DNA from: an uncultured Anaeroplasma sp.
Lineage (GTDB): Bacteria > Bacillota_I > Bacilli_A > Acholeplasmatales > Anaeroplasmataceae
Assembly (NCBI GenBank): GCA_947592005.1
Contig: CANQDJ010000008.1
Span: forward strand, 1-52,064
DNA: 52,064 bases
Direction: 5' to 3'
The position numbers and the translations under genes were made by a program. Below, piece after piece: positions 7,915-16,374 of this stretch. How positions within the stretch are numbered: the stretch's first letter is position 1; every line of letters begins with the position of its first letter. The notes under the pieces are model-generated. The model did no database searches. It saw only the letters and a program-made list of their open reading frames with translations, and was not told where the DNA came from.

Positions 7915-8735
7915 AAAAAACAGTAAATACGTTGAAAGAAGCCAAAGGGAAACGGAAATTTACGATGCTTACGGCATATGATTATCCGACAGCCAAATGT
8001 ATAGATGAAGCGGGAATTGATGCGATATTGGTCGGAGATTCTTTGGGAAATGTGATTTTAGGATATGAAAACACGTTATCGGTAACCGTTGAGGATATGA
8101 TACATCATGGAAAAGCCGTTTGTCGTGGTGCGAATGAGGCGTTGGTGGTTGTGGATATGCCTTTTATGTCTTATCAGGGAAGTGTATATGATGCGGTTAT
8201 GAATGCTGGTAGGATAGTTAAAGAAACGGGTTGTCAAGCAGTCAAATTGGAAGGCGGAGCGGTTTATGCCGACCGAATTAAAGCGATTACCGATGCAGGA
8301 ATTCCTGTCGTTGCCCATATCGGATTGACTCCTCAATCTGTTCATTCATTTGGTGGATTTAAAGTTCAAGGGAAAAGTATAGAAGCGGCGACTAAGTTAA
8401 TGGAAGATGCTCTTGCGGTAGAAAAAGCGGGAGCGTTTGCGGTAACGTTGGAATGTGTACCGGACAAGTTGGCAAAGAAGATAACGGAAAAATTGACAAT
8501 TCCGACGATTGGTATTGGGGCAGGGAATTCTTGTGATGGACAAGTTTTGGTTTATCAAGATATGCTTGGATATACAAATGGCTTTTGTCCGAAATTCGTG
8601 AAACGATATGCGAATGTATATGATGTGATGCAAGGAGCATTTAAACAATTTAAAAAAGAAGTGGAAGAAGGGCAATTTCCTTCTAAAGAACATACATTTT
8701 CCATTTCCGACGAAGTATTGGAAAAATTATATTAG
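7911..8735 (+). CDS. panB: 3-methyl-2-oxobutanoate hydroxymethyltransferase
   Basis: Adds a hydroxymethyl group from methylene-tetrahydrofolate to 2-ketoisovalerate to form ketopantoate, the first committed pantothenate step. The TIM-barrel signatures are complete: [24 protein letters not shown] (metal-binding Asp), [32 protein letters not shown] and PTIGIGAG. The 274-residue length is standard. It overlaps the DUF2520 gene at ATGA and is followed after 12 bases by panC, so translation is probably coupled. The substrate ketoisovalerate is produced by the ilv enzymes encoded at the far end of this window. Confidence 0.97.
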   Translation: MKKTVNTLKEAKGKRKFTMLTAYDYPTAKCIDEAGIDAILVGDSLGNVILGYENTLSVTVEDMIHHGKAVCRGANEALVVVDMPFMSYQGSVYDAVMNAGRIVKETGCQAVKLEGGAVYADRIKAITDAGIPVVAHIGLTPQSVHSFGGFKVQGKSIEAATKLMEDALAVEKAGAFAVTLECVPDKLAKKITEKLTIPTIGIGAGNSCDGQVLVYQDMLGYTNGFCPKFVKRYANVYDVMQGAFKQFKKEVEEGQFPSKEHTFSISDEVLEKLY

Positions 8736-8747
8736 AGGTATAGAAAA

Positions 8748-9599
8748 ATGAAGTTGGTTAAAACGATTGAAGAAGTACGTCAAATTGTAAAAGAATGGCG
8801 GAAACAAGGACTGACGGTAGGTCTTGTTCCGACAATGGGATATCTGCATGAAGGCCATCAAAGTTTGATTCGAAAGTCTGTTGAACAAAATGATAGAACG
8901 GTTGTTTCTATCTTTGTAAATCCGATTCAATTCGGACCGAATGAAGATTTGGCTTCTTATCCGAGAGATATAAAAAGAGATATGGCTTTGGTAGATGAAA
9001 CGTGTGGGGATTTGATTTTTAATCCCGAACCAAATGAAATGTATCCAAGTCATTTTACGACCTCGGTTCAAACGACAGAAGTTACCGAATTGTTATGCGG
9101 AGCGAGAAGACCGGTTCATTTTGGTGGTGTTTGTACGGTCGTTTCAAAATTGTTTCATATTGTCGCACCGGATAGAGCATATTTCGGGCAAAAAGATGCT
9201 CAACAGTTAGCGGTTATTCGTCGTATGGTACGGGATTTGAATTTTGATATCGAGATTGTTGCCTGTCCTATTGTAAGAGAGGCAGATGGTTTGGCAAAAT
9301 CAAGTAGAAATACATATTTGAATCCGCAAGAACGGATTGCTGCTAGAGTATTATCACAAAGTTTAAAGTTGGGATTAGAACAGATAGAAAAGGGAGAAAG
9401 GGATTGTAAAAAGATTATTCAAACGATCACCGAACATTTACAAACCGAACCTCTTGCCAAAGTGGATTATGTTGAGATAGTAGATAATGAAAATATTCAA
9501 AGAGTGGATAGAATTCAAAAGGAAGTATTGGTCGCTATTGCGGTATATATTGGCAAAACAAGATTGATTGATAATTTTATTTATAAATGTGAGGATTAA
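8748..9599 (+). CDS. panC: Pantoate-beta-alanine ligase (pantothenate synthetase)
   Basis: ATP-dependent condensation of pantoate and beta-alanine to pantothenate. Nucleotidyltransferase-fold signatures: [10 protein letters not shown] (28-37, with the HxGH-type histidines 34 and 37), [17 protein letters not shown], then [15 protein letters not shown] and SSRNTYL, the region equivalent to KMSKS. Length 283 residues, normal. Ribosome site AGAGGT before ATG 8748. It lies directly between panB and panD with gaps of 12 and 2 bases, making one translational unit. Confidence 0.97.
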   Translation: MKLVKTIEEVRQIVKEWRKQGLTVGLVPTMGYLHEGHQSLIRKSVEQNDRTVVSIFVNPIQFGPNEDLASYPRDIKRDMALVDETCGDLIFNPEPNEMYPSHFTTSVQTTEVTELLCGARRPVHFGGVCTVVSKLFHIVAPDRAYFGQKDAQQLAVIRRMVRDLNFDIEIVACPIVREADGLAKSSRNTYLNPQERIAARVLSQSLKLGLEQIEKGERDCKKIIQTITEHLQTEPLAKVDYVEIVDNENIQRVDRIQKEVLVAIAVYIGKTRLIDNFIYKCED

Positions 9600-9601
9600 G
9601 T

Positions 9602-9994
9602 ATGAATGTAGTTATGCTAAAATCGAAAATACATCGGGCGACGGTAACACAAGCGGATTTGGATTATGTAGGAAGTATTACCATAGATAGTGCTTTATTA
9701 GAGGCTTCGGGAATTTTGGAATATGAAAAGGTTCAGGTTGTGGATATAAATAATGGTAATCGGTTTGAAACATATACGATTGCGGGAAAAAGAGATAGTG
9801 GTGTTATTTGTTTAAACGGTGCGGCAGCAAAATGTGTGTCGGTTAAAGATAAAATCATTATTATGGCGTATTGTGGATTAGAGGAATCCGAAGCGAAAAC
9901 GCATAAACCGAAGGTGGTCTTTGTCAATTCAAACAATCAAATCGAACGGATTGCGAATTATGAAAAACATGGTCGCTTGGAACAACAAGAGTAG
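9602..9994 (+). CDS. panD: Aspartate 1-decarboxylase precursor
   Basis: Pyruvoyl-dependent enzyme making beta-alanine from aspartate. The proenzyme self-cleaves between G24 and S25 in DYVGSITID, where serine becomes the pyruvoyl group. [11 protein letters not shown] at the N-terminus, NGAAA and MAYCGLEE are typical. The 130-residue length is usual. It starts two bases after the panC stop. Maturation factors (PanM/PanZ) are not in the window and are normally not needed outside enterobacteria. Confidence 0.96.
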   Translation: MNVVMLKSKIHRATVTQADLDYVGSITIDSALLEASGILEYEKVQVVDINNGNRFETYTIAGKRDSGVICLNGAAAKCVSVKDKIIIMAYCGLEESEAKTHKPKVVFVNSNNQIERIANYEKHGRLEQQE

Positions 9995-10005
9995 GAGTTG
10001 AGATT

Positions 10006-11214
10006 ATGTTAAAGGGGAAAACGATTCTTTTGGGAGTTACAGGTAGTATTGCGGCGTATAAAATTGCCAATTTGGCTTCTATGTTAAAGAAATTAAATGC
10101 GAATGTGGAAGTAATTATGACAAAGAATGCTTGTAATTTTATCCACCCGATTACATTTGAAACATTGACGGGAAATAAGTGTTTGGTAGATACTTTTGAT
10201 AGAAATTTTGAATTTAAAGTAGAACATATCGCTTTGGCGAAAAGAGCGGACATTGTTTTAATCGCTCCTGCTAGTGCGAATTGTATTGGTAAATTGGCAA
10301 ATGGAATTTGCGATGATATGCTTACAACGACGGTGTTTGCCTGTACCTGTCCTATTTTGATTGCTCCGGCAATGAACAGCAATATGTTTTTAAATCCGAT
10401 TTTACAAGATAATTTAAAAAAGTTGGAAGGGTATCAGTATAAAATTATTACTCCGACTACGGGACATTTGGCGTGTGGAGATATCGGTATCGGAAAGATG
10501 CCTTCGGAAGATTTATTGTTGGAGTATATTTTGGAATATAGTTTAAAAACCGAAGAATTAAAAGGGAAATCGGTTTTAATTACTGCCGGTCCAACTAGAG
10601 AAAATATTGATCCTGTTCGTTATATAACCAATCATTCTACCGGTAAAATGGGTTACGCTTTGGCCAAACAAGCATATTTAATGGGAGCTGAAGTTATGCT
10701 TATTTCGGGAGAAGTGGAAATTAAGGCGTTTCATGGAATTCAAGTGGTACCTGTTGTTTCTGCAAAGGATATGTTTGATTGTGTAAAAGAAAAATATAAG
10801 AAGTATGATTATATCATTATGTGTGCTGCGGTAGCGGATTATACTCCCGAAATCTATTCCAATCAAAAGATAAAGAAAACGGATAAAGATATGGTAATTT
10901 CTTTAAAAAGAACGGAAGATATTTTGATGTATTTGGGACAACATAGAACCAAACAACAAAAATTGATTGGATTTTGTATGGAAACAGAAGATGTTTTGAC
11001 TCGGGCAAGAAAAAAATTAAAAGATAAAAATGCGGATATGATTTGTGCGAATTTGGTTTCCGATACCACGGGTTTCGGAGTGGATACGAATCAAATCACT
11101 TTGATTACCGAAAACAATGAAATGGTTTTACCGCTGATGTCTAAAGAACAAACTGCTCGACAAATTTTGGAAGCGATGATGCACTTGGAGGAATCAAATG
11201 ATATTGGCTGTTGA
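10006..11214 (+). CDS. coaBC: Bifunctional phosphopantothenoylcysteine decarboxylase/synthetase
   Basis: Flavoprotein joining cysteine to 4'-phosphopantothenate (CoaB) and decarboxylating the product to 4'-phosphopantetheine (CoaC). The CoaC domain (1 to about 180) shows LGVTGSIAAYK for FMN, catalytic H74 in VEHIAL, PAMNSNM (121-127) and the active cysteine C157 in LACGDIGIGKM. The CoaB domain begins with KGKSVLITAGPTRENIDPVR near 185 and carries NHSTGKMGYA, AAVADYTP and the CTP/acyl region IKKTDKDM. At 402 residues it is full length. The ribosome site AGGAGTTGAG precedes ATG 10006, and the gene overlaps coaX by 17 bases. Confidence 0.96.
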   Translation: MLKGKTILLGVTGSIAAYKIANLASMLKKLNANVEVIMTKNACNFIHPITFETLTGNKCLVDTFDRNFEFKVEHIALAKRADIVLIAPASANCIGKLANGICDDMLTTTVFACTCPILIAPAMNSNMFLNPILQDNLKKLEGYQYKIITPTTGHLACGDIGIGKMPSEDLLLEYILEYSLKTEELKGKSVLITAGPTRENIDPVRYITNHSTGKMGYALAKQAYLMGAEVMLISGEVEIKAFHGIQVVPVVSAKDMFDCVKEKYKKYDYIIMCAAVADYTPEIYSNQKIKKTDKDMVISLKRTEDILMYLGQHRTKQQKLIGFCMETEDVLTRARKKLKDKNADMICANLVSDTTGFGVDTNQITLITENNEMVLPLMSKEQTARQILEAMMHLEESNDIGC

Positions 11215-11968
11215 TATTGGGAATACGAATATAGTTATCGGAATATTGAATGAAACACAAGTTTTGGCTTCCGGAAGGATTGGAACGGAAAAAAATAAGA
11301 CGAGTTTGGATTATTTGATTCAGTTTAAAATCATGTTTGATGTGTTTCACATTAATATCGAACAGATTGAAGGCGGAATTCTTTCTTCTGTTGTTCCTGA
11401 ACTTACTCATCAAGTTTTAACGGCAATGGAAGAAATTTTAGGAAAAAAAGTTTGGAATGTCGGTGCCGGAATTAAGACCGGTTTGAACATCAAGATCGAC
11501 AGTCCGCAAACGTTGGGTGCGGATCGAGTAGCGGACGGAGTAGCGGCAATAGAAGAATATGAAGGCCCGATTATTATTATTGATATGGGAACGGCGACGA
11601 CAATCAGCGTTATAGATAAGAATCGAACCCATATCGGGGGAATGATTATTCCGGGAATGAAAACCTCGTTAGAGGCATTGACTCATAGTGCTTCTCAACT
11701 TCCTACAATCTCTTTGGATATTCCGAAAAAGGTTATTGGGAAAAATACGGTAGAGTGTATGAGAAGTGGTATTCTTTATGGAACGATAGCGATGATAGAC
11801 GGATTGATTGATAAAATTCTTGCCGATTTGGGATATTCTTGTACGATTATCGCCACAGGCGGTTTATCGAAAGGAATCGTGCCGTATTGTAAACATAAGA
11901 TTATTATTGAAGAGAATTTATTGTTGAAGGGTTTGTATTATATTTATAAAAAGAACTGTGAAGGTTAA
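11198..11968 (+). CDS. coaX: Type III pantothenate kinase
   Basis: Phosphorylates pantothenate to 4'-phosphopantothenate, the step between panC and coaBC. It is an ASKHA-fold kinase: phosphate loop AVDIGNTNIVIG (4-15), SVVPELT, the GADRVAD motif, IIIDMGTATT and GGMIIPGMKTS, with adenosine-side ATGGLS. Length 256 residues is normal. Type III kinases need a monovalent cation and resist feedback by CoA, so flux control may rest on the operon leader instead (inference). The start overlaps the coaBC end, and GGAGG just upstream of ATG 11198 serves as ribosome site. Confidence 0.96.
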   Translation: MILAVDIGNTNIVIGILNETQVLASGRIGTEKNKTSLDYLIQFKIMFDVFHINIEQIEGGILSSVVPELTHQVLTAMEEILGKKVWNVGAGIKTGLNIKIDSPQTLGADRVADGVAAIEEYEGPIIIIDMGTATTISVIDKNRTHIGGMIIPGMKTSLEALTHSASQLPTISLDIPKKVIGKNTVECMRSGILYGTIAMIDGLIDKILADLGYSCTIIATGGLSKGIVPYCKHKIIIEENLLLKGLYYIYKKNCEG

Positions 11969-12020
11969 AAAAGGGACTGTGAATCTAACTTTAAAAAGAA
12001 AGGTTTCATAGCCCCTTTTT
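11967..12020 (+). terminator. Terminator of the pan/coa operon
   Basis: AAAAAAGGGACTGTGAA pairs, with two G-U pairs, with TTTCATAGCCCCTTTTT across an A-rich loop. The final T run lies within the 3' arm. Confidence 0.85.
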
Positions 12021-12063
12021 GATAGTATTCCTATTAATAGAAAAGAACTTTAAAACGCTCCTC

Positions 12064-12092
12064 TTTTCATTTGTCTGGCAAAATGATATAAT
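12064..12092 (+). promoter_or_regulatory. Promoter of the alarmone synthetase gene
   Basis: TTTTCA (12064-12069), 17-base spacer, TATAAT (12087-12092). The predicted start near 12099 coincides with the ribosome site GGTGAG (12099-12104). Confidence 0.55.
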
Positions 12093-12108
12093 ATTTTCGG
12101 TGAGAATA

Positions 12109-12804
12109 ATGATTTTACAAAAAACGGAGAAAATCAATCGAAATCGATTAAATAATATACCGAATTTCAATGAACAAACGAAAGAGATTATTTTAAAATA
12201 TTTATCTATTGAAAACGAATATGGATATGCGTTAAGAGAAATGTCTGCCAAATTGGAGAATTTAGATGATTATTGTCAAAATCATTTCGATCATAATCCG
12301 ATACATCATATTGAGTCCCGAATTAAGAGTCCGGAAAGTATAATAGAGAAAATGATCCGCAGAGGATATGATTTAACGTTTGAATCTTTAAGAAAAAATA
12401 TATATGATATAGCCGGAATTCGAGTTATTTGTAAGTATATTCGAGATATTTATCAAATCATTGATTTGTTGATATCCCAAAAGGATTTAAAAGTTTTATT
12501 GAGAAAAGATTATATTGCCAATCCCAAAGAAACGGGATATCGAAGTTTACATTTGGTTTTATCCATTGAATTATATATCGGGAATGAAGTTAAAACTGTT
12601 CCCGTAGAAATTCAATTCCGAACACTTGCGATGGATATGTGGGCTTCTTTGGAACATGAATTACGATATAAAAGTAAAAATAATTTACCTCTTTCCGATC
12701 AAGAGGCGTTAAAACAATATTCGGAAGATTTATATCATGTTGATACGGAAATGGAAAAGATATATGTTTCAACGACAAAGGGGGTAAAATATAATGGAAT
12801 ATAA
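12109..12804 (+). CDS. Small alarmone synthetase (RelA/SpoT synthetase domain, RelQ/YjbM type)
   Basis: Single-domain GTP/GDP pyrophosphokinase producing (p)ppGpp; no HD hydrolase, TGS or ACT domain is present. Of 231 residues, the synthetase core shows RIKSPESIIEKM, DIAGIRVICKYIRDIY (with the catalytic Asp), KETGYRSLHLV (substrate loop) and VEIQFRTLAMDMWASLEHELRYK. The C-terminal helical region matches the tetrameric RelQ/RelP group. ATG 12109 is chosen because GGTGAG lies just upstream and the extra 30 residues of the longer frame are atypical and would need translation from inside the promoter. It overlaps map by 11 bases, an arrangement that couples alarmone synthesis and N-terminal methionine removal in one transcript. 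Confidence 0.9.
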   Translation: MILQKTEKINRNRLNNIPNFNEQTKEIILKYLSIENEYGYALREMSAKLENLDDYCQNHFDHNPIHHIESRIKSPESIIEKMIRRGYDLTFESLRKNIYDIAGIRVICKYIRDIYQIIDLLISQKDLKVLLRKDYIANPKETGYRSLHLVLSIELYIGNEVKTVPVEIQFRTLAMDMWASLEHELRYKSKNNLPLSDQEALKQYSEDLYHVDTEMEKIYVSTTKGVKYNGI

Positions 12805-13594
12805 AGAGATGGTTCGAAGGTTTCCAAATGAAAAAGTTCCGACCGAGAAAATGATTAAAACAGAAGAACAAATCGAAGGAATTCGGCAGGCCGGAATTAT
12901 CAATACAATGGTATTGGACGAAGTGGAAAAGAAAATTCATATCGGTATGTCTACTGAAGAAATCGATAAAATCGTAGTTGAAACTACGAAAAAATTAGGC
13001 GGTATTCCAGCTCCTTTTGGATATGAAGGTTTTCCGAAAAGTTGTTGTACGTCAATCAATGATGCCGTATGTCACGGTATTCCCAATGAAAAAGATATTT
13101 TGGAAGAAGGGGATATTATCAATGTCGATTGTACGACAATCTATCATGGGTATTATGCCGATGCGTCACGAATGTTTTGTATGGGAAAATGCGATGAAGA
13201 AGCCGTTCGGCTTGTTCGTACGACGAAAAAAGCGTTAGATTTGGCGGTTGAAGAATTAAAACCGTATTCTAAATTGAGAGATATTGGATATACGATTGAA
13301 AAATATGTGAAATCGCAAGGATATAGTGTAGTTCATGAAATCGGTGGGCATGGTGTTGGGATTGAATTCCATGAAGATCCGTTTATTTATCATTATGGCA
13401 AAAAGAATACGGGAATGGTTTTATTTCCCGGTATGGTTTTTACTATAGAACCTATGGTAAATGAATTTTCAAGAGATGTTTTTTTGGATAGTTCTAATAA
13501 TTGGACGATTTATACGGAAGATGGGGGTTGGTCTGCCCAATATGAATATACGGTATTATTAACGGAAGATGGAGTAGAGATTTTATCTCATTAG
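12794..13594 (+). CDS. map: Methionine aminopeptidase, type I
   Basis: Removes the initiator methionine from nascent proteins. All catalytic and metal residues of the pita-bread fold are present: H94 (AVCHGIP), D112 (VDCT), D123 (ADAS), H186 (GGHGVG), E219 (TIEPM) and E251 (QYEYT). At 266 residues it has a roughly 20-residue N-terminal extension (RRFPNEKVPTEKMIKTEEQ) relative to the shortest enzymes and no SEC-C zinc finger. The ribosome site AAGGGGG lies upstream of ATG 12794 inside the alarmone synthetase gene. A bidirectional terminator follows. Because map is away from the ribosomal protein cluster, a second copy may exist elsewhere. Confidence 0.96.
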   Translation: MEYKEMVRRFPNEKVPTEKMIKTEEQIEGIRQAGIINTMVLDEVEKKIHIGMSTEEIDKIVVETTKKLGGIPAPFGYEGFPKSCCTSINDAVCHGIPNEKDILEEGDIINVDCTTIYHGYYADASRMFCMGKCDEEAVRLVRTTKKALDLAVEELKPYSKLRDIGYTIEKYVKSQGYSVVHEIGGHGVGIEFHEDPFIYHYGKKNTGMVLFPGMVFTIEPMVNEFSRDVFLDSSNNWTIYTEDGGWSAQYEYTVLLTEDGVEILSH

Positions 13595-13601
13595 ATGCAT
13601 A

Positions 13602-13624
13602 AAAAAGGGGCTCAAGCCCCTTTT
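13602..13624 (+). terminator. Bidirectional terminator between convergent genes
   Basis: AAAAGGGGC-TCAA-GCCCCTTTT is followed by A/T on both strands. It serves map on the + strand and the ABM monooxygenase gene on the - strand, whose stop codon lies inside it. Confidence 0.85.
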
Positions 13625-13913
13625 AAATATGTGTTAATTTTTCTGTTTTCATATGTAAATGATATTTATTTCTTAAAACCGATATTTCTTTCATCATTTG
13701 GGATTGGTGATGTTTATCCAATGCTTCTTGATCTTTCCATTTATCGATTAATAGAACGGTTTCTTTATCATTTATCGGATAAAAATAATCATATTGTTCA
13801 TTTCCTTCTTCCTTTCGGATTTGATCGACAATCCCTTTGGAAATCATTTCTTCCACAAATTTTTTCGCACTGCCATTTTGACCTGTATAATAAATATGTA
13901 TAATCAAACTCAT
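13623..13913 (-). CDS. Antibiotic biosynthesis monooxygenase (ABM) domain protein
   Basis: A 96-residue ferredoxin-like ABM protein of the putative quinol monooxygenase type (YgiN-like). N-terminal MSLIIHIYYTGQNGSAKKFVEEM is the first beta-alpha unit, YDYFYPINDKETVLLIDKWKDQEALDKHHQS holds the conserved E-x-W-K-D and H region, and a C-terminal strand region follows. Cofactor-less ABM proteins oxidise quinols or act on small aromatic or electrophilic compounds. ATG 13913 is preferred to an upstream TTG at 13934: AGG lies about eight bases before it and the added residues are not family-like. It is the last gene of the MarR operon, five bases after the nitroreductase stop. Confidence 0.85.
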   Translation of the reverse strand: MSLIIHIYYTGQNGSAKKFVEEMISKGIVDQIRKEEGNEQYDYFYPINDKETVLLIDKWKDQEALDKHHQSQMMKEISVLRNKYHLHMKTEKLTHI

Positions 13914-13917
13914 ATTT

Positions 13918-14424
13918 CTACCTGTATTCGACAATATCTTGTAGATTTTTTCTTTTTAGATGCATAGGAGAAGGAGTACAGTCGTCGCTTTTATAACCGA
14001 GAGGAATAATACAAACCGGTTCAATATTTTGCGGTATATCGAATTGTTGTTTTAATATGGTTTTATCGAATAATTCTATCCAAATACTATTTAATCCCAG
14101 ATTCGTGGCTTCCAACATCATATGTTTAGCGACAATACAAGCGTCCATTTCATAAGTGGAATGTCCGTCTTTAGACCATGCGGTAAGCGTGTCACCGGCA
14201 ACGATTAAACAAACCGGGGCATTGTATCTACAAGGAGTTGCCATATCCAATTTATGTAATCCTTCTTCGGATTGAATAACATAAATTTTTTGAGGTTGAT
14301 TGTTTTTGGCTGTTGGGGCAAGATTTCCGGCTTCCAATATGTTATGGATAAGAGAAGAGGGAACAGTTTGGTTTTTAAATTTTCTTACGGAAAATCTTTG
14401 TTTGATCACTTGTTCAAAATCCAT
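13918..14424 (-). CDS. Nitroreductase-family FMN oxidoreductase
   Basis: A 168-residue small nitroreductase. Signatures: QRFSVRKFKNQTVPSSLI (FMN phosphate-binding arginines), EAGNLAPTAKNNQPQKIYVI, MDACIVAKHMMLEATNLGLNSIWI and IIPLGYKSDD. These FMN dimers reduce quinones, nitro groups or enones with NAD(P)H. The substrate cannot be read from sequence; the operon partners (flavodoxin, quinol monooxygenase type, MarR) favour quinone or electrophile handling. AAAGGAG lies upstream of the start. It follows the flavodoxin gene by 12 bases. Confidence 0.92.
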   Translation of the reverse strand: MDFEQVIKQRFSVRKFKNQTVPSSLIHNILEAGNLAPTAKNNQPQKIYVIQSEEGLHKLDMATPCRYNAPVCLIVAGDTLTAWSKDGHSTYEMDACIVAKHMMLEATNLGLNSIWIELFDKTILKQQFDIPQNIEPVCIIPLGYKSDDCTPSPMHLKRKNLQDIVEYR

Positions 14425-14436
14425 TTTTTATCTCCT

Positions 14437-15000
14437 TTATATTTTTAAAGTATCTATAAATGTTTCTATGTCCGTTTCCTTTGCGTTCGAAGAGAATCTT
14501 TTTCCTTGTAAAACTTCCGCATTCGGTTCACATTGTTTTATTTCCTCAATACTGGTTTGAATTCCACTGCCTCCCGAAGTGCAAAATGGGATAATAGTGT
14601 AAGAATTCAAATCGTATGTTTCTAAAAACGTATATATGATTTTAGGTAATTTTCCCCACCAAATCGGATAACCTAAAAAGATAGTATCTATATCGGTAAG
14701 ATCTATTGTGTTTTGAATTTCCGGTCGGGCGTTTATATCGTTTTGTTCTATATTTGCTCTAGAAGAATTATTGTTATAATTCAAATCGGCGTCGGTATAA
14801 GGTTGTAGTGGAAGAATTTCTTCAATAGAACAATTTAAATAATTTGAAATTTTATTTGCTACTTTTTCAGTGTTGTTTGTACAACTGAAATAAATCACTT
14901 TTATGTTACTATGTTCTGTATAAGTTGTTTTATTTTTATTTGTTGAACAGGCAGATAAAAATAAAAATAGAAATAGAAGAAGAATAAATTTTATTTTCAT
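14437..15000 (-). CDS. Flavodoxin-domain lipoprotein
   Basis: A 187-residue protein with a lipoprotein signal peptide: K-rich start, hydrophobic core FILLLFLFLFL and lipobox LSAC with C18 as the lipidated cysteine. The mature part is a flavodoxin: VIYFSCTNNTEKVANKI (phosphate-binding loop SCTNNTEK), TIFLGYPIWWGKLP and IIPFCTSGGSGI (FMN ring-side loop). The anchor places an FMN electron carrier on the outer face of the membrane, an uncommon place for a flavodoxin, whereas the neighbouring nitroreductase lacks a signal. It is part of the MarR operon, 12 bases from its neighbours. Confidence 0.9.
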   Translation of the reverse strand: MKIKFILLLFLFLFLSACSTNKNKTTYTEHSNIKVIYFSCTNNTEKVANKISNYLNCSIEEILPLQPYTDADLNYNNNSSRANIEQNDINARPEIQNTIDLTDIDTIFLGYPIWWGKLPKIIYTFLETYDLNSYTIIPFCTSGGSGIQTSIEEIKQCEPNAEVLQGKRFSSNAKETDIETFIDTLKI

Positions 15001-15012
15001 AACAGTATTTCC

Positions 15013-15768
15013 TTATTTTAATTTATTATATTCTTCGTCCGTAACAGGTTCTAACCATTCATTTGATGTTTCTTCTCCAGGAACTTCGATTGCCAAATGG
15101 GAAAACCAACTGTCTTTTGCCGCTCCATGCCAATGTTTAACACCTGCTGGAATATTGATACAATCTCCAGGATTCATTTCAATGGCTTCTTTTCCGTATT
15201 CTTGATAATATCCTCTACCACCTATACAAATAAGAATTTGTCCGCCATTTTTTTTAGAATGGTGAATATGCCAATTATTTCGGCAACTTGGTTCGAACGT
15301 TACATTAAATATTCCGACTTGACTCTTCGAAATAGGATAAAGATAACTTTGTCCGATAAAGTATTGTTTAAAACCATCGTTTTTTTCACCAATTGGGAAC
15401 ATAATACTATTTTGATAAATATCTTTTTCATTGTTTTCTTTTATTTTCTCATTCCAAACCTCTTTGGCTAACCGAAATACTGCCCACGCTTTCGGCCAAC
15501 CGACATAAAATCCGCAATGGGTGATAATTGCTACAATTTCTTTTTGACTGACTCCGTTATTTTTGGCATTTTGTAAATGATAAATCAAAGAAGTATCTGT
15601 TATTCCCGAAGACATAAGAGATACGATTGTTATAATACATCTAGTTTTGATATCAATATCCGTATTATTCCAATTTTCACCAAATAAGACATCATCATTA
15701 AAATGAGCAAAGTCCGGTGCGAAATCTCCTAGTTGTTTTCTTCCTGCATCTTGTGTTATTTTTTTCAT
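15013..15768 (-). CDS. Carboxymuconolactone decarboxylase-cupin fusion protein
   Basis: A 251-residue two-domain protein. The N-terminal CMD domain (about 1-115) has FAPDFAHFNDDVLFGENW, TRCIITIVSLMSSG and ITHCGFYVGWPKAWAVF but lacks the CxxC of AhpD-type peroxidases. The C-terminal cupin (about 135-240) has NWHIHHSKKNGGQILICIGG and NIPAGVKHWHGA, giving the usual metal-binding histidines and an acidic position in the strand between. Such fusions are common beside MarR regulators and reductases in gut Firmicutes; the reaction is unknown. The start overlaps the marR stop as ATGA, so the two are translationally coupled. Confidence 0.88.
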   Translation of the reverse strand: MKKITQDAGRKQLGDFAPDFAHFNDDVLFGENWNNTDIDIKTRCIITIVSLMSSGITDTSLIYHLQNAKNNGVSQKEIVAIITHCGFYVGWPKAWAVFRLAKEVWNEKIKENNEKDIYQNSIMFPIGEKNDGFKQYFIGQSYLYPISKSQVGIFNVTFEPSCRNNWHIHHSKKNGGQILICIGGRGYYQEYGKEAIEMNPGDCINIPAGVKHWHGAAKDSWFSHLAIEVPGEETSNEWLEPVTDEEYNKLK

Positions 15769-16205
15769 TCTGTTTTTCCTCCGTTTGATATAATTTGTAT
15801 ATGCTGAGTTAAATTTTTTAAAATATGTAATATTTCTTCCGCATTCGATATATTTTTATACACCTCTTTCTCTTTACAATATAAATCATTCAAAAGTGTA
15901 TCGGCATATTCCTTTCCACTTTTTGTCAAAATGATATTTAATTCCCTTCGTTTTCCTTTAATTTGAACCAAAGAAATATATCCTTTTTCTTCTAATTCCT
16001 TTATTATAGTATTCGCAGTGCTTCTCGGAATAGACCAATCATCACAAATTTGTCTTTGACTATGTTCTTCCCCGTCATTCAATGAATATAAAATCCAAAG
16101 CAAATTCGGGGAACTTATTTTACAATTTCTTCCATAATTTTGATATATGCCATCTATTTGATATATCACCTTTCCAAGTTCATAAAAAAATTTTCTTTCA
16201 TTCAT
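15765..16205 (-). CDS. MarR-family transcriptional regulator
   Basis: A 146-residue winged-helix regulator and first gene of the - strand redox operon. The N-terminal dimerisation helix (FFYELGKVIYQIDGIY) is followed by LLWILYSLNDGEEHSQRQICDDWSIPRSTANTIIKELEEKGYI, the helix-turn-helix with recognition helix near IPRSTANTIIKEL, then the wing KGKRRELNIILTKSGKEYAD. It probably represses its own operon through the duplicated 20-bp sequence in the promoter just upstream and releases on binding a small ligand or thiol modification; one cysteine lies near the N-terminus (RNCKI). AGGAG at 16211-16215 (read on the - strand) gives a strong ribosome site. Confidence 0.92.
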   Translation of the reverse strand: MNERKFFYELGKVIYQIDGIYQNYGRNCKISSPNLLWILYSLNDGEEHSQRQICDDWSIPRSTANTIIKELEEKGYISLVQIKGKRRELNIILTKSGKEYADTLLNDLYCKEKEVYKNISNAEEILHILKNLTQHIQIISNGGKTE

Positions 16206-16216
16206 AATTTACTCCT

Positions 16217-16266
16217 ATAATTCTATTTCGTATTTTAATTATAATTCTATTTCGTATTTTTGTCAA
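16217..16266 (-). promoter_or_regulatory. Consensus promoter with duplicated operator of the MarR operon
   Basis: On the - strand TTGACA (16266-16261), an exact 17-base spacer and TATAAT (16243-16238) form a perfect sigma-A promoter. The 20-base sequence AAAATACGAAATAGAATTAT occurs twice without mismatch (16260-16241 and 16236-16217), 24 bases apart. The first copy fills the spacer and overlaps the -10; the second covers the start site. This is the expected geometry for MarR autorepression. Confidence 0.85.
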
Positions 16267-16302
16267 ATATAATTTTAATATTTACAAAATTAAAAAAGAA
16301 GA

Positions 16303-16370
16303 AGTAGGTTTTATAATAAATTTAACCAAACATAAAACACCCAAGTAACACTTGGGTGCGAGATAAGAAA
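16303..16370 (-). repeat. Inverted repeat copy A (about 60 bp), with terminator
   Basis: Read on the - strand, from TTTCTTAT through hairpin CACCCAAGT-GTT-ACTTGGGTG (16358-16338), GTTTTATG and TTAAATTTATTATAAAACCT. A near-identical sequence lies in the opposite orientation at 18919-18986. The hairpin plus T run also terminates the AlbA_2 gene that ends at 16375. Confidence 0.75.
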
Positions 16371-16374
16371 AAAT

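Noticed and set aside
9924-10382. 152-codon open frame on the - strand inside panD and coaBC
   Set aside because: It is antisense to two clear conserved genes, has no ribosome site and reads as the low-complexity shadow of their codon bias.
13595-13903. 102-codon open frame on the + strand after map
   Set aside because: It overlaps the ABM gene on the other strand, begins within the terminator and lacks a ribosome site.
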